This document shows, piece by piece, positions 48,001 to 59,400 of a stretch of 64,000 nucleotides of DNA (its first letter is position 1; each line of letters starts with the position of its first letter). Made by a program: the position numbers and the translations under genes. This DNA comes from Poronia punctata (Eukaryota; Ascomycota; Sordariomycetes; Xylariales; Xylariaceae), in the NCBI GenBank assembly GCA_022579005.1, contig MU401543.1, forward strand, positions 1 through 64,000. Direction: 5' to 3'. The notes beneath the pieces were generated by a model. It did no database searches. It was not told where the DNA came from and was given only the letters and a program-made list of their open reading frames with translations.

Positions 48001-51000
48001 TCTAGCGTATTATAAGCTTATTAAGCTAGCTTTAAAAAACGTTTATATTATTTATTTAGCTATTAGCTTTTTTAAACTTTTACTTAAATATAATAATAGT
48101 ATTATTAGCTTTTATAACCTATATAAAGCAAAGTTAATTTTGCTTATTTTTAAAAGTATTACTATATTAGTATTTTTTTATATAGCTAAAAAAAACTTAT
48201 ATTTTAAGCACTTTTAAAATATTGCTATATAGTAGTTTTTAATAGTAAGCTAAATTGCTTTAAAGTACTTTATAATAATAAGGTTAGCTTTAAATAATAT
48301 AAATATAATTTTTATAGCATAGCACTTTACTTTTTTTTTAATTACTTTAATAAATTAAAAAAGCTATGCTAATATAGCTATATTAAGCTTTAAAGCTTTA
48401 ATTTTTAGTAGGTTATTTATAGCATTAAACTTTTTTAATATATTTTTAATTAAGTATTTAGCTTTTTTTTCCTTTTTAATTATAATATTGCCTTTATTAA
48501 TAAAAAGTAGTGCTATAACTAGTCTTTTTTGCTTATACTAATTAATTACTTATAAAAAGTCTTTATTATTATAAGTATTATTAATTTAATTTTTTTAGTA
48601 TTGTTTTTTAGTATGCTATATTGCTATAAGTAGTTTTTGTTAATAATTTAAAACAACGTTTATACTTTTAAACCTTTAGTAGTTTTAGTAGGCCTAAGCA
48701 TACTTTATAGTTTACTATAGCGCTAATGCCTTTTTTTTATATTTTTTTTTTATTATTTAAATACTTTTAGTAATAAAGTTAGTAAGTGCTTTAATACACT
48801 TTTTAATAGCTTATTGCTTTTTAGCTGCTTTTATACTAAAAAAAGCACTTATTTTAGTGCTAACTAAGCTTTTTAGCTTTTTAAGCTTATTATTTTTAAC
48901 TAATATTTTATAAAATATAGTATATAAATCTTTTAGCCTTTTTTATAGTAGTGCTATATATAGTGCTTAATAATTAAAAAAAGTCTTTAGCTTTTTTATA
49001 ACCTTGCTTTTTATAAAAAGTATATTTAAAAATATAATATTTATAACATAACTTACTTAGTAAGTTGCTTTTTTAAGCTTTTTTATAAAATATATGCTTG
49101 TTTTAATAGCTTAGCTTACTGCTTTATAACTTTTATAAAGTGTAGCTAAGCTAGGTTTTTATTTTAAATATTTTATATTAAGATTTTTTATAAAAAAAAT
49201 GTTTTTTTAAAATATAAGTGCTATAATATAGTTAAGTACTATGTTATTTTTAAGCGCTTAATAATAATTTATTAAGCTATATTTATTAATATTAAGCTAT
49301 ATTATATTTTTATAGTAAACTAAAGCTTTTTTTTTAGCTTTTAAGCTTTTTTATATTTTAATATATATTATTACTTTAAATTAGTTAGCTTTTTAAATAT
49401 TTTAAATATTTACTAGCTTAAAGTTTTAATAGCTTTAGTAAGTTTATATTTTCTTTTTTTTTTTTTTATTAATTTATAGTTTAGTAACTATAGCTATATT
49501 AATTTTCTTATCTTAGCACTGCTAAAAGAAAATAAAATAGTTATTTATATTATAGCCTACGTTTTATAAGGCTATAGTTAGCTTTTTAAGCGCTAAGTTA
49601 GTTTTTATTATCTTTTTTTAATAAGTTATAGTTTAAAAGATTTGTTTTTATTTTTAGTAACTACTATAGTAAGTTAAATAACCTTTATTTTTTTTACTAT
49701 TGTTTTTTTTATTATTTTAGTAAGCTTTACTAAGCTTAGCTTTAGCATTAGTTTTTATAGTTTTATAACTAGCAGTAGTACTAGCATAATAGGCGTAATT
49801 TATATAGTTTAAGCGCTTTACCCCTTTATTTTCTAATTTTTTAACTTGCTAATAGCAATTATAGTTATACTTATATTTATATTTAATTTATTTAATAACT
49901 TTTAAGTTAAAAAAGCTTTTTTTTTATTACTTTTATTTTATTACTTAAGCTATTATATTATAACTTTTTTTTTAAAGTAAGTTTAGCTAAAGTTATATGT
50001 TTATTATTATATGCTTTAAAGCCTTAGCGCTATATAGCTTTAAGCTTAGCTTAAAAAAGTAGTATAACTTTTTTATTAGCTTTTTATAGCTTAGCTAAGC
50101 AATTATTATAGTTTACTAAGTAAAAACTATAGTAGTTAGCATAGTAAGCTAATGCTATATATTTTTTTTTAGTAAGTAGTTTATAAGCATTAAGCTAAGT
50201 ATTATAATAGCTATATAAAGGCTTTTTATTATAAAATTAAAAAGTATAGTAGCTTTAGTAGCTTAAATTATAGTAAATAACTTATAGCTAGCGTTTTTTT
50301 TTTAAAAAAAAGCTTGCTAGCTAAAAAAAGCTAAAAACGCTAAACTAGTTTTTTAAAAGCAACTATTTAGGTAACCTTGTTAGTTTATATGTTTAGGCTT
50401 TATTTTAATATATATATATTAACTAATATAGCTTTTGCTTATATTTTAATCTTTTTTAACACTATTTGCTTTATAATAGCTATAAGTGTATTAAAAATAT
50501 AGTTATAAGTTAATATAAATACTTTAAAAATAATATAAATAATTTATTTTTTAAGTAGCTTAACTTTATAAGCGTTTAAAGCTTTTTTAATTGCTTAAAC
50601 GCTTTATTTTTTTAGTAGCTTATTATAAGTAGTTAAGTTGCTAGCTTTAATAGCTTATTTAGTTTAAGTTAATACTATTTTTTTAATTACTTTTTAAAGT
50701 AGCTATAAGTATTTAAGTATAGCAACTTTAGCAATAAAGGCAAAAGTTTAGCAAGCTTTTTTTAAGGTATTATTTACTTTTATAAGTACTTAAGTATTTT
50801 TTTTTTAGCTTTAAGTGCTAAAAGCGCTACTTATAGCAGTTTTTTTGCTTTATACTAAAGCTATTAATATAGCTAGTTAATTAAAGCAAAAGTTAAAGTT
50901 AAGCAGTGCTTTTTATTATGCTATTTTTAAGTACGTTTAGTAAGTAGTAATAAAAAAAAGCTAAATAAACTTTGTTTATAAAGTACTAGCTAGTTATAAT

Positions 51001-51548
51001 AATATAATAACATTTTTACTTAATTTTATAAATATAAATACGTTTAAGTATAAGCTTATAGTAGTAATAAGTTTTTTAGCTATTTTATAATAGCTAGCCT
51101 TTATATTGCTAAAAAAAACTAAATAAAGTTATTAAAAATAGTTATAAAAGTTATAAATACTTTTTAATAAATTTTAGTTTTTTAGTTAGCTTATATAAAC
51201 TGCTTTTTTAGTATACTTTATAGTATAGCGTTTAAATTATTTTTTTTTATTATATTAAGCTTTAAAAGTAAAAATATATTTTAAATTTTATTATGTTTAA
51301 GTAGTTATAAATTAATTTTAAAAAGTATATTTAAAGTAGTTGCACTAGTATAAATTTTTATTATAAATATTATAGCTTAACATAATAATATAATTAGGTT
51401 TTATATTAAAAATAAAAGCATAAAACTTATTACTAATTAAAACCTTTAGTGTTTTAAGTAAAAAAGTAGCAAAATTTGCTAGTACTTTTATTTTAGTAAG
51501 AATGTATGCAAAAATGTAAGTACTTTTTTAAAAAGTAAAATTAAATAG
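45085..51548. repeat. AT-rich RIP-degraded block 2
   Basis: About 6.5 kb of A/T with GCTT, AGCT and TTAA words and no coding potential. The plus strand is T-rich, so its coding strand was more likely minus. On that strand a stretch at about 45600-45700 reads as a Lys-rich segment. The size and the flanking 11-bp direct repeat would fit a single long element such as a LINE, but no enzyme motif survives to prove it. Confidence 0.8.
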
Positions 51549-51563
51549 GAGGAAAGGTTATAG

Positions 51564-51574
51564 GGACAGACCGT
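51564..51574 (+). repeat. 11-bp direct repeat, right copy (GGACAGACCGT)
   Basis: Exact match to 45007-45017, 16 bases beyond the end of AT block 2. Confidence 0.6.
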
Positions 51575-54111
51575 TCCATCCCCAAAATGATTCTAATTAC
51601 TGGCGTAGAGGACCGTCTCAAAATCGGCCCACCAGCCTTAACATAGCGCAGCGTAGTCTACTGGGTCTAAAACCGAACTAGGATACTCCAGTCCCTCATC
51701 AGCAAATCTGGGACCTTAAGCACACTAGCAGGAGTCGTTTGTTTCTTGGCACGGATCAACCTCGAATGATTTCCGTCATCATCCCTGACAAGGCGTTAAA
51801 ACTATACGGGTCTTTGACAGATGGGGACGGTCGCCCCGACCCGACCCTGACAATTCGCTAAACTATCTAATTTACGAGTAAAGCGTGTAAAAAGTAAATG
51901 GGGACTGTTGGTTGGCCGGTACCTTTACCTACGAGTATACCCAGGCCGATTTTGGTCTGCGCCACAACCCGGCATATTGAGACGGGAATGGCTGAAATGG
52001 CATTGCTTGTTGGCAGGTAATGAGCCGGTAACTAAAAACCGTGTTTGAACTGATATTATACGTATAAAATTTGGTCCTAGGTCTACCGGTGCGCTTCCTG
52101 TTTGTAACGTTGAGGGGAGGTAAGCTTTATCTGTAATTAAATATGTATGTAGATAATAGCCCGAACCAACTTTGGCGATCTACATCCTGTTGATGTTACA
52201 GATTTACATGGTAAGTATCGCATCAACTACGAGTACCTAGTCACGTCCACCTTACACGTATATGCGTGTGCGTGTAAGAAGTATACATGTGACTCCTACT
52301 CAGTATTTTCATTGGTTTACCGACTGTAACCGCTGCATAGCGCAATTCCTATCCACCGTGGGGAGCATATACACATATTACTAGGTAAACGAACTCCGTG
52401 AGTAACGGTTAGATGATGTAGTTACACATGAGTCTGGCTGTGACCGATACGATTAACGTGACTGAGGGCAACGAAATACCATTACGTATCTACTTTCGGG
52501 GTTTTAACAACTTGCTCGCTCGGGGGGGACTCTTTTCCACCAAATAGTCTGAACCATTCGTCCGGGACGTCTCTTCTCCTTTGACCAACAGACATCTAGA
52601 CCACAAAAGGGGCTACGTGGTTTAGTAATCCGGGTTGTCATAAAGTGTGGTGAGAAAAAATACGTAACGGCCGATGTGGGCGGTGATACTGGTAGTTTTC
52701 AACTAGGGACGATCTCGACTGCACTAGCACAACGCGCCAACGCTGCGCCAACAATGGGCGCCAGATCTGCCGAGAACTACGACAGAGCTACAGGCTTGGG
52801 ACAGATCAGATGATGACCTAGCGTACGGAGTAAAAGACAGTGCCGTATATTTTTATTCTTTTTCCTTCTCTTACCAAGCCATTGACAAGAGTCAGTCAAT
52901 AATTTGCACGTGTTTTAGATGGATTAGATAAGCTTTTCAGACTAACTAAAAGGCCAAGTCTCGAGTCGACTCGTGCCGTGCGGAAATTATACCGCTGAAA
53001 CGTGTTTTGGTTAGTCGCAACATACCCCAAAAAAACCTACATAGGCCAGTCAACCCCAGACCCATCTACCCTAGAGAGAGCCCTGCGCTACGCTATTTCA
53101 ACGCCGGCTGGGTATTGGCGCCCAGAGGGTAAAGTACCCAAGTGCCAGGTAAAACCACTCCAGTATCGGCTTGGTACTCATATTCTGGAATTATCCTGCT
53201 CAATCTCGACCATTAGCCAAGCCACTTACGTCGGATCGACCATCTCTTTGGGTATAATAATGACATATGCTCAGACTGCCCAGAGAAAGCAAAAACCGTA
53301 ATTGGGGGGACTGCAGCCGGTAGAGATGCCGAAAGACGACAACAAAAAAACCATTGAGAAATGAAGGGGATAAGTGTGTCTGTGTGTGAGGGGTGTGGTA
53401 TAGGCACTGGGAAAACAACAAAAAACGCGTGTTGGGTGAGAAATTAGACAATGTCTAATCAAAAACTGCATATCTCGCTGATACTTCCCATTTCGATCAA
53501 ACATCTGTCTAAACCCCGTCCGCACCTTATATCTCTATAGTAATAGCTTGCTAGGATATCCGCTTATAATGTCATAACATACATTATTAAGATGACTCGA
53601 TGTAACCTCAACCCCGGTCCATCGTGATTTGAGTCGCTGGGGCTGGCTGGGGTAGCTCAGACGGACAAGACCCAGCGATCGACCTTTTTAGGGGGGGAAT
53701 AATACCAACAACAACCCAAACACAGGGAAAACAAAAAGGTCAATTCCGGCGCCGTAACAAACTAAAACTTTGACTTCAAGTCCGGTCAAAAAAGGGCCAA
53801 GTTTCTCCAATCCCGTTTTCCATTGCCAGTCCCCCTCAGCCCACCTAACCTAATCCCAAGTTCCAAGGCCCGCCGCCGCGCCCCATCGTCGAACCCTTGA
53901 AGTGGAAGCAAGGGAGGGGAGAAAGACGTTCTTCTTTGCTATAGGTAGGTTTACCATGTAACTAGCCAGGTAGCTAGTCTCTGTTTTCTCCACGTGCTTA
54001 CAACATTCCTGCTGTTAGGCGACAAAGTACAGTAGCATCGCATGTATTAGATTGAGTAGGGTGGACTATATCCTAGTCTAGGAATTAAGGTACCTGGGAT
54101 AGAGGTAGGTA

Positions 54112-54128
54112 GCTCTCTCTCTCTCTCC
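54112..54128. repeat. (CT)n dinucleotide repeat
   Basis: Eight CT units about 365 bases upstream of the acetate transporter start, in a CT-rich promoter setting. Confidence 0.8.
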
Positions 54129-54492
54129 ACCTTCGGCCCAAGTCCTGTCTCCCCCCAAGTGTCCTCCCACCCCCGGTACTTGGGAAATTCTTAAATATCA
54201 ATGCACCCCCATCACAAGGGTCTTTCCGTTCGAGTCTCCTTTTTTCTTCTTCTGCTTTTCTCCCGTCAGTCCAATTGAGCTTCGTGGGGAATTTTTACCG
54301 TCTCGACGATAACGAGTCATAGACTGGTACAGGCCCGTTTTTTGTTAGTTCGTCTCTGATAACAACAATAACAACAGCCACCACCAACGACTTATACATC
54401 TATACATCGCATTTTTTTTTTTTTTTGCGACAAGGGAACCGAAAAGGGAAAAACGAATAGAATAGAATAGAGAAAAGGAAAGAATAAAAAAA

Positions 54493-55546
54493 ATGGCAGC
54501 TACGGAACAACACACAGCCCCTCCCCTGGACAAGGAGATGTCGGCGGCCCCGTCGACGGGTCACAACGTCAACGGCGGTGGCAACGCCTCTACGCAGCGC
54601 TACGACTACGGCGGTAACCCGCTCTTCCACGCGCACACGGGCGATGACCGCAGGCTACCCGCCTTCGGTGGTGAGTTCCAGCCCGGTCTGTACCGGCCCA
54701 CCGAGCACAGGAAGTTCGCCAACCCGGCTCCTTTGGGTCTCTCGGCTTTCGCCCTGACCACCTTTGTCCTATCTCTCATCAACGTTGGCGCGCGCGACAT
54801 CACCAAGCCCAACATCGCCCTCTCTCTCGCCTATGGTTATGGCGGTCTAGTACAGCTTCTTGCCGGCATGTGGTAAGTTATTTATTCTACATCATCCCGG
54901 GGGGGCGTATCGCATCGCATCGCATCGCATCGCATCGCATCGCATCCAAGCTAACCTCTTTTTTTTTTTTTTCCTAGGGAAATGGCCGTAGGCAACACTT
55001 TCGGTGCCACAGCTCTATCCTCATACGGTGGCTTCTGGATTTCCTACGCCATCATCCTAACACCCGGCTTCGCCGTCATCCCGGCCTACTCGCCCGGCGA
55101 GGAGGCCTCCGTCCTCGGCTTCTTCCTCACCGGCTGGTTCATCTTCACCTTCCTCCTCCTCCTCTGCACCCTCCGCTCGACCGTCATGTTCTTCTCGCTC
55201 TTCCTGACGCTCGATCTCGCCTTCCTCATGCTGGCCACTTCCGAGTTCGCCAAGGCCAACGAGAACCCCGGCGCCAGCCACGGTCTACAAGTGGCCGGTG
55301 GCGTCTTTGGCTTGCTCGCTGCCTTCCTCGCTTGGTATAATGCCTTTGCTGGTATTGCTGATACTAGGTAAGCTTTTTTTTTTCTTTTTACTTTTTTACA
55401 CAGTCTTTTTTTGGAAAAGAAAAAAAAAAGGAATGAAACTAACGTCATTTATTAGCAACTCCTTCTTCCTCATCCCCGTCTTCCACTTCCCCTGGTCTGA
55501 GAAGGCTCGCGAGAACAAGATCAAGACCGAGCGCGAGACTGTCTAA
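54493..55546 (+). CDS. GPR1/FUN34/YaaH family acetate transporter
   Basis: Exons 54493..54872, 54978..55367 and 55456..55546 give 286 residues. Introns are 105 and 88 bp, and both joins keep the frame. The first rebuilds AGMWEMAVGNTFGATALSSY, a conserved block of the family. The signature NPAPLGLSAFALTTF opens helix 1 near residue 76. Six membrane segments follow, and the C-terminus is short and hydrophilic. Relatives such as Aspergillus AcpA and yeast Ady2 take up acetate by proton symport at the plasma membrane; others affect ammonium export. The N-terminal 70 residues are cytosolic and probably disordered. The start lies in an A-rich context ideal for fungi. The gene is alone in a 5-kb island between two RIP blocks yet appears intact. 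Substrate is inferred from family. Confidence 0.94.
54911..54945. repeat. (CGCAT)7 repeat inside an intron
   Basis: Seven perfect CGCAT units fill a third of the first intron of the acetate transporter gene, just before the CTAAC branch site and a long T-tract. Confidence 0.95.
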
Positions 55547-56460
55547 GACAAAAAAGAAGACAAGGGTCTTTCCCCTTTTTGCTCTTGTTACCTACCTACC
55601 TTTACTTTCCAGGTTTTCGAGAAAGAAAAAAAAATAAGTGATTATATACCCCCTTTTTATGCTGTGCACGCTAGGCAAAGATAGTGTTGGGCTGTGCGAC
55701 GCATCAAAAGAAATCGCTTTAATTGATTTATGAAAAGAAGAAGATGGAGAAAAAAGCAAAATTTTTATCTGAGAGATGGAGCGATGATGAGTCAAAGTTG
55801 TTTTTTGTTGTTTTGGCTATGATACAACGAGAGCTGATTTTGAGGATTTTTAATGAGGATGTTTTACCTACTTGACTATCTGAGATACCACATTGTAGGG
55901 AAGATAATTTACCTACGTTTTTATGATGTTTGATTTTTGAGTAGTGCATACTGTGATGGTGACTAAATGTTGTTGTCTCTTCCGGGCTTTATTGTCTTAC
56001 GGAGAGTGGCGTTGGCTAATGCTGACTGGCGCTTATTTATTGTTGCTTTTCTTGCGGGGTAATAAACTCTAGAAGCTAAACAGTAGCCTTGAACGGGTGA
56101 TTAACGGTGTTCCATTTTCTCTAAATGCTACACTGTTTACACCGTGACGATGCAACATACGAGTATGAGCCCGGATGAGGGTTGTACTACCTAGTACATC
56201 TTGCAAAAGCCATGGTTTCCCTGCCACAATACCCGGCGACCACAAGGCCTGCCAAAGTGTATCTAGCACATCTCTCCCTTGATCACTATCGATACAAGTT
56301 GCTCCCACTCTTGCAGGATGCATACTAAGGGGATAAGAGATAGACAGCGACAAACCGACATAGCAAGTGACCATCAGTTGGATACTTCCAATACTCCCTC
56401 AAAGATGCGGAGACCAAGATATAGTCGATGTTGCGCAAGGACACCTTGCTCTTGAAGTTG
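55547..56460. other. Intergenic region leading into AT block 3
   Basis: 3' region of the acetate transporter, then plain sequence with one octamer at 56158. I see no gene. Composition shifts to AT-rich over about 56440-56520. Confidence 0.55.
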
Positions 56461-59400
56461 AACATTAAAGCCGCAATAATATGCTCTTGCGGATATAAGA
56501 GCTTTAGTAAAAGGTAAATTAGTGCGCTTAACTTAGTACGAGCTGTATTAGTTATATTATAATAAACTATGTATTAAAAAGGAAAAATTTATATAACTGT
56601 AATAGGATTAGAGATCTTGCTTTATAGCATACGCTTTTATAAAGCTGTGCTAACTAAAGCACATAACTTTAACTGCAAGGGTATCTTATTAAGTAAGTAC
56701 CTTTTTATAATATACCTTCTAGCTTTTTTACTAGCTAAAGTAGTAAGGTTATTTTATATAAATAAAATGTAAGTAGTAGCTATAAGGTTTGCACTTAAAC
56801 TTTTTATATTAAGTTTTTATTTAAAGTATTTTTTATATAGTGCATAAAAGTTTTAGTACTTTAAACATTTATACTTAAAAGTACTTATAATTATTGTTAG
56901 CTTTTATTTTATTAAGTGCTAACTTTTAAGTTTTTTAATTAAATTTTTTATATATTTTATATTTTTATTTTTTAGTATAGCTATAATTATACTTTTTGCT
57001 TCTTTTTTTTTTTAAGCTTTTAATACTATTTTAACTACTTTAAGTAAAGTTATTTTAGCTTTTTACTGCTTTTATTAATTTTTTTATAGCTAATAGTATT
57101 AATATAGCTATTAAAATAATAAAAAAAAAGCTTTTTTAAACTTTTAATATATTTTTTAAGTTTTTTTTTAGCGCTTTTTATACTTTAATATAGTTAGCTA
57201 ACTATTTATTTTTTAGTTTTATTATTATATTTTTTTAGCTATATATAAATTTTTAGCATATTAAATATGCTTTTATATATTTTAAACCTATGCTAATTGC
57301 TTTAGTATAGTTTAAAATTAATATTAAAGCTACCTAGTTTAAAGTAAACTTAAGCTTTTTAAATATTTTCTTATTATTTAACTTAATATTTAATAAGCTG
57401 CTTTATTTTTTTATTAAAAAACGTTAACAAGCTTGCATTAAATAACTTTTTAAAAATCTTAATATAAATAATTTTGCTATAACTATAAAGCAATAGTATA
57501 TATACTATTTTTTTATTTTTAAAGCTTTTATAAGCTTACTTAGTATATAAAAACAATTTTGTTTTTATTTAAGCTTTTTTTAACTTTAATAGCTAATATA
57601 GTAACAATCTTATGCTGTTTTTTGCTAAAGTCTTATTTATTAACTTATATAATAATTTTACTACTTTTATAGCTATAAAAAAAAAATAAATCTTTTAACT
57701 AAAAAAAATTTAATTATAGCTTAAGTATTTATATTTAAAGCTTACTTAATAGCTTTAAACAAATTTTATAATACTTATTTAGCTAAATTAAATACTTTTT
57801 TAAACGCTTAAAAAAAAGCTAATAAAGCTTAAAAAAAGGCTTTAAATAAACAAGCTTAACTTAAAGCTAAGCAAAAAATAAATAAAGCAATAAAAAAAGC
57901 TAAAGTAGTTGCTATAGCTAACATAAAAGCAAAAATAGCAAAGTTAGCTAAAAAAGCTAAAGCTAAAAAAGCTAAAAATGTTAAAAAAAAGCTTTAGTCT
58001 TTTTGTTTTTAGTTTTTTAAAAGCGCTTTACTTTTAAAAGTATACTTTTTAGTATAAAAAAGGTTTTTTTTTTAGCTAATGCTATTAATGCTAGTAAGTT
58101 TAAAAAGCTTGCTAAAATAAAGAAAGTTTTTGCGTTTGCTTTTTTTATTTTTATTAAAGCTTTTTCTAAACATATTTTATTGCTTAATATTATTGCTTAA
58201 GCTTTTTTTAGTAGTTTTGCTACTTTTATATTACTTAGATTTTTGCTTTTAAAGTTGCTTATTTTTAATAAAAACAATATTTTAGCGCATACTAGTTATA
58301 CTGTTTTTAATTTTAAAGCTTTTTTTAATAAAACTAATACTTTTAATACTTTAACTTTAAGTAGTTTATTTTATAGTAAAAAAAGCTTAAGCTTTTAAAA
58401 AGGTAAAAAATTTAATAGTTATAAAGCTAATGCTTTTTTTATAAGCTTTAGTAGTAAAGGTAGTACTTTTATTACTTTTATTAACAGCTTTTATTGTGCT
58501 TTTAAAAAAGCTACTAGTGCTTTTTTACTTATACTAATAACTTTTACTACTAGCTTAAAGCTAGCAAAAATGCTTAAGTCTAGTATTTTTAAAGCTAAAC
58601 TTAATTTTGTATTTTAAAGTCTACTTTATAATAAAATTTAAAGTAAAATAACTAATAGCTTCTTTAGTTTGCTTAATAACAAAAAACGTACTAAAACTAA
58701 TTTATATAGTATTTTTTGCTAAGCTTATAGTTATACTTTTATAACTAGTTTAAATAAACATTTTTAGTGTTAAAATATTTAAAAAAGTTAAACTTAGTAC
58801 TTTAAGTGCATTAAAAAGCATTTTTATTTTTTTTTATAAATTACTTTAAAGCTTTTAACCTATATTTTTTAAGCTTGCTAACTATATTTAATAAAAAGCT
58901 TTATATTATTTTTTTTGCTATATAATATATAAATACTATTAAAAAGCAAAAAGATCTAAAAGTAAAGCTTTCTTTTTTATACTTTTAATAATTTTATAAA
59001 GCTAATAGCGTTATTTTATAGCTTATTAAAAAGCTTTGCTTTGCTTTAAAGGTTACTATATGCTTTTTAAAAGCTAAATTTGTTATAGCTTACGCTTTAA
59101 ATATAATTATTGTTAATAATTATATTTATTATAATAAAAAATTGCTTTTTTTTTATATTGCTTAAACTTTTTATAAAAAAGTGTTTAACTTTTTAAGTTT
59201 AAGCAATTTAGTTACAAGTTTAGTTGCTAGTGCTTAAAAAGCTTAAGCTTTACTTATCTTAGCTTTTTAAGTTATTATTTTAGCTTTAGCTCTTGCTATT
59301 ATTGCTTTTGTACTTATTTTGCTTTTTACTTTAGCTATAGCTTTTATTGTTATTTTATAAAATTAAACTATTTCTTTTAAGCTTGCTTGCCTTTTTATTT

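Larger units (their letters stand above)
51549..54492. other. Intergenic region of the small gene island
   Basis: There is no supported gene; a 99-residue frame at 53002-53301 lacks an ATG and any family signature. Octamers occur at 51873, 51930 and 52228. A CT repeat lies at 54112-54128, and a pyrimidine-rich tract at about 54230-54270 with an A/C-rich leader precedes the acetate transporter gene, consistent with its promoter and 5' leader. Confidence 0.55.

Noticed and set aside
45085..51548. Mitochondrial DNA insertion as the source of the AT-rich sequence
   Set aside because: No mitochondrial gene, tRNA or intron structure is visible, and the residual CpA context indicates RIP of nuclear repeats.
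53002..53301. 99-residue open frame on the plus strand
   Set aside because: Begins at a non-ATG codon and resembles no known protein.
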